A stretch of DNA of 14,036 nt from CAUZEO01 sp963578625 (GTDB lineage Bacteria > Verrucomicrobiota > Kiritimatiellia > SLOV01), in contig CAUZEO010000114.1 in the NCBI GenBank assembly GCA_963578625.1, positions 1 through 14,036 on the forward strand, written 5' to 3'. The notes under the pieces were generated by a model that worked only from the letters and a program-made list of their open reading frames with translations, was not told the DNA's origin and ran no database searches. Of the stretch, positions 1 through 7,402 are shown one piece after another; the first letter of the stretch is position 1, and every line of letters starts with the position of its first letter. The position numbers and the translations under genes are program-made.

Positions 1-166
1 CGAACCCAGCAATGAAAAGAAATGGCCCAACCAGTGCATGCACACGTACGGAGGGACCGCTCCAAGAGGTTGGGGAAGAGCGAACTTGATCTCTTCATGC
101 AGGCAGGATTACTTTCTAGAGAAGAAATTTCCACCAACCAACCACCGGATTACCTGCTCGGCACCC
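1..166. other. Left-edge region upstream of the GH67-like gene
   Basis: This stretch is lower in GC than the genes that follow. No gene with family-like content is visible in it. The frame of the downstream hydrolase is open back to base 2 with no stop, so the real N-terminus could lie to the left of the window. ATGs occur at 12, 22 and 38, but only the one at 38 is in frame with the hydrolase, and none has a convincing Shine-Dalgarno site. A short open frame from the ATG at 22 to 279 runs into the hydrolase in another frame and shows no recognisable domain. No promoter can be named. Confidence 0.4.
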
Positions 167-2332
167 GTGAGTACTCAAATATCCATAATCCTCAGCCCCT
201 CTGCCGGTCACCTCGTGCGGCAAGCGGCAGGCCTCCTTCAGTCCTATCTCTCCCAAATGTACGGAGTTGTGACCGTTGAGGACAACGATGCGCATCCGTC
301 GATCGTGATCGGCCGTATTGACGATGCGCAAGTACAGGCGACGTCAACAGATCTTCCCCGCCTGTCGGAGCAGGGACATCTCCTGCGCCGCGTGGATTCG
401 GGGACCCTGCTGCTGGCGGGGGGCAGCGATGCATCGACCGCATGGGCGGTATATGAGTTGCTCGAGCACTACGGTGTTCGATTCCTGCTGTCCGAAGATG
501 TACTGCCGAAAGAACCGGGCGCTTTCTCTCTACCCGGCGTCGACCTCGTTCTCGAGCCGGTCCAGAAACTGCGCGCCTGGCGTTTCCTGTGCGAATTGCC
601 GTACGGCCCGGTGATGTGGACCCTCGAGGACAACAAGCGGGTCATACGGCAACTGCACAAGCTCAAGTTCAACAGCATTCACTACTCGATCTGGCCGGCC
701 CAGCCCTTCGTGCACTACGAGATCGAAGGCATCGCCAAGCGGACATCCGATACGTTGCAGCGGGACATCCTTCGCCTTGGACCGGACACACCGGGCTACG
801 AATCGCTGAAAGATTTCGGGGACCCGATGCTTCCCCCCTGGCTCGCTGGAAAAACCGCCTACACGGACCGGTTGGCCGCCGGACAGGGTCACCTTCATGC
901 GATCATGGACGAAGCCGACGCCCACGAAATGAACTCTTCGCTCGGTTTCCAGCCCCTGGAATTTCCCGTCGAGTTCGCGCCGCTCCTTGAAGATCCCACC
1001 CGTCACTCGATTCAACTGGGATCGCTTACCTGCGCAGAGCAGGCGGATCTGATGAATCCGAAACACCGGAAGGTGTTCCATGCCGTCATGGAGGCCCACC
1101 TCGAAACGTGGAGCCGCTGTGATGAGTTTCTGATCCTGCTGCCCGAGCATCCGTATGCGGCGCGTACCTTCGAAGAGAGTTGGGGCGTGATGGCGAAGCG
1201 GTTCGGGCTGGAACCCCGGTTTAACGTGGAAAGGATGCTGCACCGGGCGGCCACCGACAACCTGCAGGTCGGCGGAACGGACCGGGCCGTACGCGAATTC
1301 AAGTCCAGCATCTCGATGCTGCGGTTCATCCGGGAAATCCTCGAGGAATCCCGGTTCCTGGATCGGGCCGCCGGGAAGAGCATCGATGTCGGTGTCGCCG
1401 TGGATGGCGGCGGCCGGTTTGCCTACGGCATTCTGGGGGAGGTGCTCTGGCCGGGCTGCGTTGTCAGCACAATTCTTGACTACACTTCTTCGGCCTCCGT
1501 GCGCCGGCTGCACCTGATGCACGAAATCGACACCGACAAGGTGCGCGCCCGCCAGGATCTAACGCTCCAGGACGACAATGTCGGCTGGGTTCCGACCCTC
1601 GAGGCGGAGAGCAATCACATTCTCCTGCAGACCGGGCACCAGGCCGGCTGGCAGGGATATACGACGCGCTACTGGCCGATCGGCGATCTCGATCCGACGG
1701 TCCAGCACCTGGCCCGGTCGTCATGGATACCCACCTATACCCCGCGAGAGGCCCACGCGGATTACGCCGCGCACGCGTTCGGAGAACACGCGGCCGAGAC
1801 ATTCTGCAACGCGATGTGGCTGCTGACCGATGCGACCACCTTTCTTGACACGACGTTTCTCGGTTTTCTGTTCCCGGCGGATGAGATCATCACGTACCGG
1901 TGCGAGCACCCCGACCCGCAGCAGAATCGGACGGAGATGTATCACGTGGTCGCGTGCTATCAGCAGGCCCGAAGACTGTTCGAAAAGATGCGCGCCGCGG
2001 CGACGACGGAAGACGCGAAACGGCGCCTTGCATACTGGATCGGCCGGCTCGCGTTTTCGATCCACGCGATCCACGAGATCATCGAGGTGAACACAGGCCA
2101 ACAGGCATTGGCGAAGGCAAAGAATGTGCCCGATACCGATGAAGCCCGGGAACTTCTCGAAGAGGCCCGGGCCTGCTATGAGCGCGGCATTGCCGAAGGC
2201 CGTGCCGCGATCCAGGCCGCGGCGCCGATCGCCGTGGAGACGATCGATCGCGCCGCGGTCGGTGCGTACTACCACTTACTCGTCCGCCAGGTCGAAGAGA
2301 AGGTGCGGGAGATCCTGGGGGATTCCTCCTGA
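167..2332 (+). CDS. GH67/alpha-glucuronidase-superfamily glycoside hydrolase, probably cytoplasmic
   Basis: This is a glycoside hydrolase-like protein of about 721 residues from the chosen start. The first ~125 residues resemble the GH67-N/GH20-N type alpha/beta domain that precedes the catalytic barrel in alpha-glucuronidase-like enzymes. They run from ISIILSPSAGHLVRQAAGLL to the signature GGSDASTAWAVYELLEHYG and then GVRFL. A TIM-barrel-like region follows, with an LRAWRFLCELPYG opening, the strand FNSIHYSIW and the motif FLILLPEHP. The last ~200 residues are mostly helical and end in HLLVRQVEEKVREIL. I cannot point to catalytic acids with certainty. I chose GTG 167 because family-like sequence begins exactly there (STQISIILSP). 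ATG 38 would add 43 residues with no domain character, and the frame is open to the left edge, so the start is uncertain. No signal peptide or membrane segment is seen, implying a cytoplasmic enzyme. The stop abuts the stop of the convergent sialidase gene. Alternatives are a DUF4838-type or GH115-like hydrolase. Confidence 0.7.
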   Translation: MSTQISIILSPSAGHLVRQAAGLLQSYLSQMYGVVTVEDNDAHPSIVIGRIDDAQVQATSTDLPRLSEQGHLLRRVDSGTLLLAGGSDASTAWAVYELLEHYGVRFLLSEDVLPKEPGAFSLPGVDLVLEPVQKLRAWRFLCELPYGPVMWTLEDNKRVIRQLHKLKFNSIHYSIWPAQPFVHYEIEGIAKRTSDTLQRDILRLGPDTPGYESLKDFGDPMLPPWLAGKTAYTDRLAAGQGHLHAIMDEADAHEMNSSLGFQPLEFPVEFAPLLEDPTRHSIQLGSLTCAEQADLMNPKHRKVFHAVMEAHLETWSRCDEFLILLPEHPYAARTFEESWGVMAKRFGLEPRFNVERMLHRAATDNLQVGGTDRAVREFKSSISMLRFIREILEESRFLDRAAGKSIDVGVAVDGGGRFAYGILGEVLWPGCVVSTILDYTSSASVRRLHLMHEIDTDKVRARQDLTLQDDNVGWVPTLEAESNHILLQTGHQAGWQGYTTRYWPIGDLDPTVQHLARSSWIPTYTPREAHADYAAHAFGEHAAETFCNAMWLLTDATTFLDTTFLGFLFPADEIITYRCEHPDPQQNRTEMYHVVACYQQARRLFEKMRAAATTEDAKRRLAYWIGRLAFSIHAIHEIIEVNTGQQALAKAKNVPDTDEARELLEEARACYERGIAEGRAAIQAAAPIAVETIDRAAVGAYYHLLVRQVEEKVREILGDSS

Positions 2333-2391
2333 TCAAGGACGCCAGCGTACCAGACACACCTCCTGCTCCTGGGGCTGGAGTCCTTGATCAG
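2329..2391. terminator. Long stem-loop at the abutting convergent gene ends
   Basis: CTGATCAAGGAC at 2329-2340 is perfectly complementary to 2380-2391. After one G-A mismatch the stem continues for five pairs (CCAGC 2342-2346 with GCTGG 2374-2378). That is 17 paired positions in 18, with a 27-base loop. The 5' arm contains the last base of the + gene's final sense codon, its stop codon and the stop codon of the - gene. No T-tract follows on either strand, so it is not a classical intrinsic terminator. A bidirectional terminator or an mRNA 3'-end stabiliser is the natural guess, because both convergent transcripts end here. Confidence 0.5.
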
Positions 2392-4171
2392 CCGGCCGGC
2401 TCAGATACCCGGAGCTGAACGCCGTCAGCAGGGACCCGTCGGGCATGAGCACGGTGGACGTCGACTGGGCATGGCTCTTACCCGACCACTTCGCGAGGAC
2501 ATACTTGTGTGTCAGGTCCCAGCTCTCTCCGTGGTCACGGCTGATCACCGCTTCAATTCCCCATTGGGGATAGCCGTCCTCGTCCAACTGGCGCTCCTCG
2601 TCCGCCAGCCAACCCGTGCGAACGACGTATGTCATCACGATGTCGCCGTTGGGTAGAAGCGCCATGCTGGGGTGCATACGCCCGTACTCGTAGAGCAATT
2701 TTATCTTCGTCCAGGTATACCCGTTGTCCTTTGAGAGCGATACGCCCAGCCCGGCATAGTGGTCGATGAGGTTGTTGACCTGGTATTTCGGGAGCCTGAT
2801 TCGGCAGCCGGCAACCAGGGTCCCGTTGGCCGCGCGGCAGAGTGCGACCTCGCTCCCGGAAACGCCGCTGCCCACGGTCCAATTCGGCGGTTCCAGTTCC
2901 TCGGGCCACGTATGTCCGCCGTCATAACTGAAGCGAAGAAGAATTCGTTTAGCGTTAAAGTGATTTTTCGGCGAGGGAATGTCGACTGCGGGCGTGCCCG
3001 GGCCGGGGATTCTTACGATCCAGACAGGCCTGTAAATACCGGCATTCGAGTCCGGTGGTTCGCATTCCTTTTCCACCCGGACGACCATCCTGTGCGCGCC
3101 GGCCGGCAAACCTTCATCAAGACGTACGTGGAAAGGGACGCACCACATGTCCGCACTGGGCTTCTTTTGCTCGCCGACTTTTCTGCCGTCGATAAACACA
3201 TCGCAGTCACCATCCACCGCGCCGAAGAGTATCGCAAGAGGGGCACCGTCGGTTTCCGGCGCCTCGAAGCCCGTTGCGTACCATCCAACCCCGCCCGGTT
3301 CGCCCTGGTATGTCCAGTGCTTGTCGATTCGCATCATGCGTGGCCATTGGTCAAACGATTCATCTTCGTACCACGCTTCCGGCATGCCCCGGTCTTCGGG
3401 ATCGTATTTCCAATGCCACTCCCAGGGAAAGACCACGATCCTCTCGGCACCGTCGAACATCCTTTCCATGCCGCTCGAGCAACTCGGCTCACACAAACGC
3501 TGCACCTCTCCCGTAGCCGGATCCTTGTCGACCCACATGGGGTCCCACGTCGTGACTCGAAATCCCCCGGAAGACCTGGGCAAAGGCTCCGCGGTCCATG
3601 TTTCTCCATAGTCCGAGCTGAATCCCCTGTATTGCTCGGCTATGAATTCTCCCGTGTCGACAATCAGCCTCCCGTCGCCGAGATACGCGAGTGCACTCCC
3701 GCTACCCAGTTCATCACCGGCTTGAGGACTCCCCTCGGGGCAGAATCCCATATCGCGCAGGTATCGAGGACGGCTCCACGTTTGCCCATGGTCATCGCTG
3801 AAGCTCAACACCGGCGACTGGACCGGGTGCGTCGATCCTCCAAACTGCGTATAGTCCGTATTGTACAAGAGCAGCAAACGATCTTTCTCCGGCATGTAGA
3901 CAAGGTAGGGCCCCCAGAGGCTTCCCTTTCTCCATCCATCGGCAATGAGCTGATGTTCCGCGGGAAGTTCACGCGCGACCTTCTCGCCGTCCATCTGCAG
4001 GACCCTGTTCAGGATCTTCGCATCCGGCTTCAGGTCGGCAGGTCCCTTGGGTGGGATGATGACCGTGGCCTTCACCGTCTGGAGTGTGCTTGCCTGCCGA
4101 ATCGCTTCTGCCATCGATTCGTTAGACTGGCCTTTGCTTCCGGTTTCGTTGGTACTTCCCTGGTTCTGCAC
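2333..4171 (-). CDS. Sialidase/neuraminidase-type (GH33-like) beta-propeller with inserted GH2-like jelly-roll domain
   Basis: This 612-residue protein carries five Asp boxes (S-x-D-x-G-x-T/S-W): SDDHGQTW 125-132, SSDYGETW 185-192, SYDGGHTW 415-422, SKDNGYTW 480-487 and SRDHGESW 544-551. They mark a six-bladed exo-alpha-sialidase-type propeller. Candidate substrate arginines lie in GCRIRLPKY (~457) and near YGRMHPSMALLPNGD (~498). Between boxes 2 and 3, residues ~277-388 form a different domain with the pattern of the GH2 sugar-binding jelly roll (AILFGAVDGDCDVFIDGRKV, then PFHVRLDEGLPAGAHRMVVR, then AGIYRPVWIV). The start is GTG 4171, set by AAAGGA six bases upstream; an internal ATG at 4114 has no good site. 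There is no signal peptide, so it is probably cytoplasmic or non-classically exported. It lies downstream of the LamG hydrolase on the same strand, 155 bases away, so co-transcription is possible. Many Asp-box proteins are not true sialidases, so the substrate is open. Confidence 0.83.
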   Translation of the reverse strand: MQNQGSTNETGSKGQSNESMAEAIRQASTLQTVKATVIIPPKGPADLKPDAKILNRVLQMDGEKVARELPAEHQLIADGWRKGSLWGPYLVYMPEKDRLLLLYNTDYTQFGGSTHPVQSPVLSFSDDHGQTWSRPRYLRDMGFCPEGSPQAGDELGSGSALAYLGDGRLIVDTGEFIAEQYRGFSSDYGETWTAEPLPRSSGGFRVTTWDPMWVDKDPATGEVQRLCEPSCSSGMERMFDGAERIVVFPWEWHWKYDPEDRGMPEAWYEDESFDQWPRMMRIDKHWTYQGEPGGVGWYATGFEAPETDGAPLAILFGAVDGDCDVFIDGRKVGEQKKPSADMWCVPFHVRLDEGLPAGAHRMVVRVEKECEPPDSNAGIYRPVWIVRIPGPGTPAVDIPSPKNHFNAKRILLRFSYDGGHTWPEELEPPNWTVGSGVSGSEVALCRAANGTLVAGCRIRLPKYQVNNLIDHYAGLGVSLSKDNGYTWTKIKLLYEYGRMHPSMALLPNGDIVMTYVVRTGWLADEERQLDEDGYPQWGIEAVISRDHGESWDLTHKYVLAKWSGKSHAQSTSTVLMPDGSLLTAFSSGYLSRPADQGLQPQEQEVCLVRWRP

Positions 4172-4177
4172 TACAAA

Positions 4178-4183
4178 TCCTTT
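4178..4183 (-). promoter_or_regulatory. Shine-Dalgarno site fixing a GTG start
   Basis: Read on the minus strand, AAAGGA lies six bases before GTG 4171 (AGAAAGGATTTGTA, then GTG). Good complementarity and spacing favour this GTG over the internal ATG at 4114 as the start of the sialidase-like gene. Confidence 0.7.
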
Positions 4184-4326
4184 CTGCCGGTCGCATCGAC
4201 TCTGCTGTCGATTCGCCGAACCGGCCGTCTGATTAGCGGGATTCTGTCACAAAGTCCTGCTCATGTCGCGGGAAAGGGGCCGATCTTAGCAAATACGATC
4301 AACTCCGAAACCTCCTCAACCGGCCT

Positions 4327-7176
4327 TCAGTCCTCCAGGTACGGTCTGACCGAGACCCACATCAGCAGGTTCTCCCGTGTTTCCCCGCCGTCGGCCGGCT
4401 TGTCGGCGAACGTCAGCAGGGCGGAGTTGGATTGAGCGCGGAACACGATCCGGTGGAAGTTGATTCCCGTTTCCACGACTTCCCAGTATAGCCGACTTTC
4501 CTCATCCCTCTTAGGCCCCTGGGGCGTGCCGGGGCTGAAGCTCTTTTCGGGCAACACATCCACCCCGTCCAGCCGGGCCGAAAGAACCGCCGGGCGCGCG
4601 GGGGTTTCTTTCGGTTGACGTCCCGCTTTCCTGGCCTCGACCATGTCTCCGTAGTCGGCGGTGGTGAATCGCAGCGAATAAAGCGAGCCGGATTCGAGCC
4701 CGACGATTTCCTGTGACAACGCGTTGGGCCCGTTCGGGCTCTGTCGCATCACCACGACATCTGCGCCAGGCAGTCTTACTTCGTTGGAGGCCTCCGACCA
4801 GTGCGTGATCAGCATGCCGCATTGTTCGGCGCCGCTGAGGAAGATCGATTCGGGTTCCACGGGGTCGGCCTTCCAATCATCCAGCCCCTTTTCGAAGTGC
4901 GGATTCCTGATGTGAGACAATTTGTACGGGCCCTTCCACAACCAGTCGGTCCGGCCCTCGATCCCGTAGTGCCGCAGAAGTTTTCCCCACCAGCGAGCCG
5001 TCTCTTCGTCGATATGCGCGGCCTGGAAAATGCCCAGGCCGCGTATGCCGAAACAGACGTCGCTCAACGCGAGCGAGCGCACCTGCATCTCCATGAACGC
5101 CTTGTAGTCCACGTCGGCGTGCATGTCCGAGTTGAGCACGGTCGGATGCATCCAGGTGCTGAATAGCGCGGAGACGAACGTCTGCGCATCCGGATAGGAG
5201 CGCTTTGCGGCGACAATCCACGAAGTGACGGCGGTGTCCAGTGCGGCACGGGCGGTTGCCTTGTCCCGGTTGCTGGAAAGGTAGATCTCGGAGATGTAGT
5301 GACCGTTGCATGCCAGGATGGCATCGAGAAGTTCCCGCGCACCGCGGTCTGGTGTGCTCTGGAACATGTGCCCCTGCCCGTATGTGTACACATTCACGCT
5401 TTTGCCCGCCGCAAAAAGCTCTGCGTGGTTCTCCGCGAGGTAGCGAAGCGCGGGCGCCAGTTCCGGATGGTGGGCCGGGTACCCCTCTTCATCCAACCGG
5501 ATCCCGTCCCAGCTTGGGGATTGAAGGATTTTAAGGATATCGGACAGCCCATTCGTGTCGGCGCTTTTCGGCATATGACCTCCGCCCCATGAAAGCTTGC
5601 CCTGTGCCTGCCAGGCACGGAAGCCTTCCCCGCCGCCGCCGTAATCCGTTTTACCGTGCCCGTCGGCCGTATGGAACGCAAGGTTGAGCGCGGTCAAATG
5701 CTTTTCCATAAACGCCCAGTCGTACTCACCGTATTCCTTCATCGTGTGGGGCGTCATCGGGAAGCCGTCACCGAGTTGGGAAATGGCCCGCACCACCAGG
5801 CGGTCCAGGTTAAAACCACCCTCCGCGGCCATCCGCAGGCTGTACTCTCCCCGCGGAAGCAGGCGCATCGCCTCCTCCGTGCCTCCCGCGCGGCCGTCAT
5901 GTTCGATGATGACCGGGGTTGCTCGACCGGCGGGAGAGGGATCCAGGGTGATCTGGAGTCCGCCGTTCCCTGACGTGCCGGCCGTGGCGGAAACGTAGAT
6001 CCATCCGTCACGCGGGTTCACGAATCGGTATGTATTCGGGATCTTACGTTTGGGGCGGACATTCATCAGCTCCGTTACAAGTGCGTTCAGTACCTTTGCA
6101 TTCTCCACCCCGGGCCAGGACGGCATTTCCGGCCATTGGAAGGAGGTGATCGATCTGTGCCCGATGCGCTCTCCGTCTGCGCCCGACACGTCGACGTCAA
6201 TCTCGTAATCGCCAGAGGGCATGCGCTGCATGGACACGGGCACTTCCGAGATCGAAGCATCTGAATCCAGAATCGCGGTTTCGCGGATGACGGCTTTGCC
6301 TTCACCCTTCTTGCGAATCGATATGTCCGCCGTGGCCCCGGATGGCAGCGGCAGGAGCGCGTCGCCATGGAGACCCAGGACCAACTCATCGGAGAACCTG
6401 TAGACGTAGGGTTTGACTTCGATCTGCGGGACGGCCGTCGCCTTGAACAACGCCGCGACATCGTCGACGGTGAGCGCGCGGTTATAGATCCGGAAGTCGG
6501 TCATTTCGATCGGCGAAAGATCCCGGGGATCGGTGGCACTCTTATTCCAGCCCAGGTGCAGGGCTCCGCCGTTTGCTAGCTGCCGCAGGGGGATGCTGGT
6601 GTCGACCGCGCCGCCCGTGGCGTCCATTCGCCGCCGCGGCAGGATCCGGCCGTTCTCGTAGACCCTCAATTCCGTTTCCTCACCGGTGGCGTCGAACACC
6701 AGCGTGAGGTGGCGCCAGATTCCCATCGGACGGAGCACGCCGGTCTCTTCGTTCCCGCGTTGGCCGTTCAGGTAGAACTGCATCCATCCTTTTCTGTCGA
6801 TGCTCAGGGTATAGGAACCCTCCCGCGCCACGAACGGGTCCCACACGATCGGCAGATTTTCCATGTGGAGCCAGAATGCGATCGTCAGCGCATTCGTCGA
6901 CTGGAAGCCCGGGTTCGCGCACTCCACGTAGCTCATCGGCCCGTCGAACCGTACGGCGTAGCCGTCTCCGCGAGGCACCAGGGTTGCGCCCACGAACTGC
7001 CCGTCATTGCCGTTTCCGCTGACATCCCGGACCATGCCGAATGGTGTAAGCGATTCCCTGCTAAAATCGTAATGCAGCTTCAGGCCGCTTTCTTCGCCGT
7101 ATGCCGCAAAAGGAAACACCGCCAATGCGGCGCTAAGGAACATCGCCGCGAGCGCACCCTGTCTTGTTTTCCTCAT
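4327..7176 (-). CDS. Secreted LamG-domain protein with TIM-barrel glycoside-hydrolase-like region and C-terminal carbohydrate-binding-like domain
   Basis: This 949-residue exported protein begins with a clear signal peptide (MRKTRQGALAAMFLSAALAV, then FPFAAYG, cleavage near residue 27). Residues ~31-247 are a LamG/concanavalin-like jelly roll (LKLHYDF, VRDVSGNGNDG, ALTIAFWLHM, FRIYNRALTVDDVAALF). Residues ~250-465 look all-beta. Residues ~480-750 look like a TIM-barrel hydrolase, with acidic candidates in WDGIRLDEEGYP (D557, D562-E564), ISEIYLS (E630) and HIDEETARWW (D723, E724). From ~757, NPHFEKGLDDW opens a C-terminal beta-sandwich resembling CBM4/9-like modules, ending in VRPYLED. I cannot assign a GH family. 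The start at 7176 is preferred over the longer frame from 7302 because it begins the signal peptide and follows GGAG four bases upstream. It is divergent from the GH123-like gene across a gap with REP-like hairpins, and the sialidase-like gene lies downstream. Confidence 0.75.
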   Translation of the reverse strand: MRKTRQGALAAMFLSAALAVFPFAAYGEESGLKLHYDFSRESLTPFGMVRDVSGNGNDGQFVGATLVPRGDGYAVRFDGPMSYVECANPGFQSTNALTIAFWLHMENLPIVWDPFVAREGSYTLSIDRKGWMQFYLNGQRGNEETGVLRPMGIWRHLTLVFDATGEETELRVYENGRILPRRRMDATGGAVDTSIPLRQLANGGALHLGWNKSATDPRDLSPIEMTDFRIYNRALTVDDVAALFKATAVPQIEVKPYVYRFSDELVLGLHGDALLPLPSGATADISIRKKGEGKAVIRETAILDSDASISEVPVSMQRMPSGDYEIDVDVSGADGERIGHRSITSFQWPEMPSWPGVENAKVLNALVTELMNVRPKRKIPNTYRFVNPRDGWIYVSATAGTSGNGGLQITLDPSPAGRATPVIIEHDGRAGGTEEAMRLLPRGEYSLRMAAEGGFNLDRLVVRAISQLGDGFPMTPHTMKEYGEYDWAFMEKHLTALNLAFHTADGHGKTDYGGGGEGFRAWQAQGKLSWGGGHMPKSADTNGLSDILKILQSPSWDGIRLDEEGYPAHHPELAPALRYLAENHAELFAAGKSVNVYTYGQGHMFQSTPDRGARELLDAILACNGHYISEIYLSSNRDKATARAALDTAVTSWIVAAKRSYPDAQTFVSALFSTWMHPTVLNSDMHADVDYKAFMEMQVRSLALSDVCFGIRGLGIFQAAHIDEETARWWGKLLRHYGIEGRTDWLWKGPYKLSHIRNPHFEKGLDDWKADPVEPESIFLSGAEQCGMLITHWSEASNEVRLPGADVVVMRQSPNGPNALSQEIVGLESGSLYSLRFTTADYGDMVEARKAGRQPKETPARPAVLSARLDGVDVLPEKSFSPGTPQGPKRDEESRLYWEVVETGINFHRIVFRAQSNSALLTFADKPADGGETRENLLMWVSVRPYLED

Positions 7177-7180
7177 TTCT

Positions 7181-7184
7181 CTCC
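7181..7184 (-). promoter_or_regulatory. Shine-Dalgarno site of the LamG hydrolase
   Basis: On the minus strand, GGAG lies four bases before ATG 7176 (GGAGAGAAATG). The spacing is slightly short but usable, and it coincides with the start of the signal peptide, so it decides against the longer open frame. Confidence 0.55.
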
Positions 7185-7194
7185 GTCCCAAACA

Positions 7195-7208
7195 GGAAGG
7201 CCAACCTA
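7195..7208 (-). repeat. Half copy of the REP-like hairpin
   Basis: Read on the minus strand, TAGGTTGGCCTTCC is identical to bases 2-15 of the hairpin at 7341-7364 and lies in the same orientation. The second stem arm is missing and is replaced by unrelated sequence. It lies about ten bases upstream of the Shine-Dalgarno site of the LamG hydrolase. It is probably a truncated repeat copy. Confidence 0.6.
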
Positions 7209-7236
7209 TCCATTGGCGTTGGCGCTGCAATATGCC

Positions 7237-7260
7237 GTAGCTTGGGCTTCCAGCCCGAGC
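7237..7260 (+). repeat. REP-like hairpin, copy 1 of an inverted pair
   Basis: A GTAG head is followed by a near-palindrome: arm GCTTGGGCT, loop TCC, arm AGCCCGAGC. This gives nine pairs including one G-T wobble. It forms an inverted pair with the copy at 7341-7364; the two match at 20 of 24 positions, and the four differences are paired swaps that keep the stem. The GTAG head plus imperfect palindrome resembles REP elements mobilised by RAYT transposases (family knowledge). No RAYT gene is visible here. Confidence 0.65.
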
Positions 7261-7340
7261 TTGGGCAAGGAAAGACCATAAAATAGTGAATTGTGTGAGC
7301 ACGCTCGACCCATTCTTTTTTCATGATCTCTTCTTGCTCT

Positions 7341-7364
7341 GGTCGGCCTGGAAGGCCAACCTAC
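7341..7364 (-). repeat. REP-like hairpin, copy 2 of an inverted pair
   Basis: On the minus strand a GTAG head is followed by arm GGTTGGCCT, loop TCC and arm AGGCCGACC. It is the inverted partner of the hairpin at 7237-7260, with 80 bases between them, which makes a REPIN-like unit of 128 bases. It ends 26 bases before the Shine-Dalgarno site of the downstream GH123-like gene, so it may be part of that gene's 5' untranslated leader. Confidence 0.65.
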
Positions 7365-7390
7365 AAACGAAATTTCACTTTGCCGGCTCA

Positions 7391-7396
7391 AAGGAG
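7391..7396 (+). promoter_or_regulatory. Shine-Dalgarno site fixing the start of the first GH123-like gene
   Basis: AAGGAG lies six bases before ATG 7403. A second in-frame ATG at 7397 directly abuts the site and is too close. The longer open frame back to 7286 has no such site and runs through the REP-like element, so 7403 is the supported start. Confidence 0.8.
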
Positions 7397-7402
7397 ATGA
7401 AA

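Noticed and set aside
22..279. Short plus-strand frame beginning at ATG 22
   Set aside because: It overlaps the GH67-like gene in another frame, lacks a ribosome site and has no recognised content.
530..1522. 330-codon minus-strand open frame opposite the GH67-like gene
   Set aside because: It is antisense to a coherent hydrolase sequence and no domain is visible.
4278..4325. Seven-pair stem with a 34-base loop just downstream of the LamG gene stop
   Set aside because: The loop is long, the stem includes a G-T pair and no T-tract follows; too weak to call a terminator.
2759..4435. 558-codon plus-strand open frame opposite the sialidase gene
   Set aside because: It is antisense to a gene with five Asp boxes and a fixed start, has no domain content, and is a shadow expected in GC-rich DNA.
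7261..7290. TTGGGC and TAAAAT as a promoter for GH123-like copy A
   Set aside because: The spacing is only 12 bases, too short for a sigma-70-type promoter; the true promoters of the divergent gap cannot be named.
7133..7324. Small minus-strand protein starting MKKEWVERAHTIHYF
   Set aside because: It is built from the REP-like pair and the divergent leader, lacks a ribosome site and overlaps the LamG gene start; more likely repeat sequence that happens to be open.
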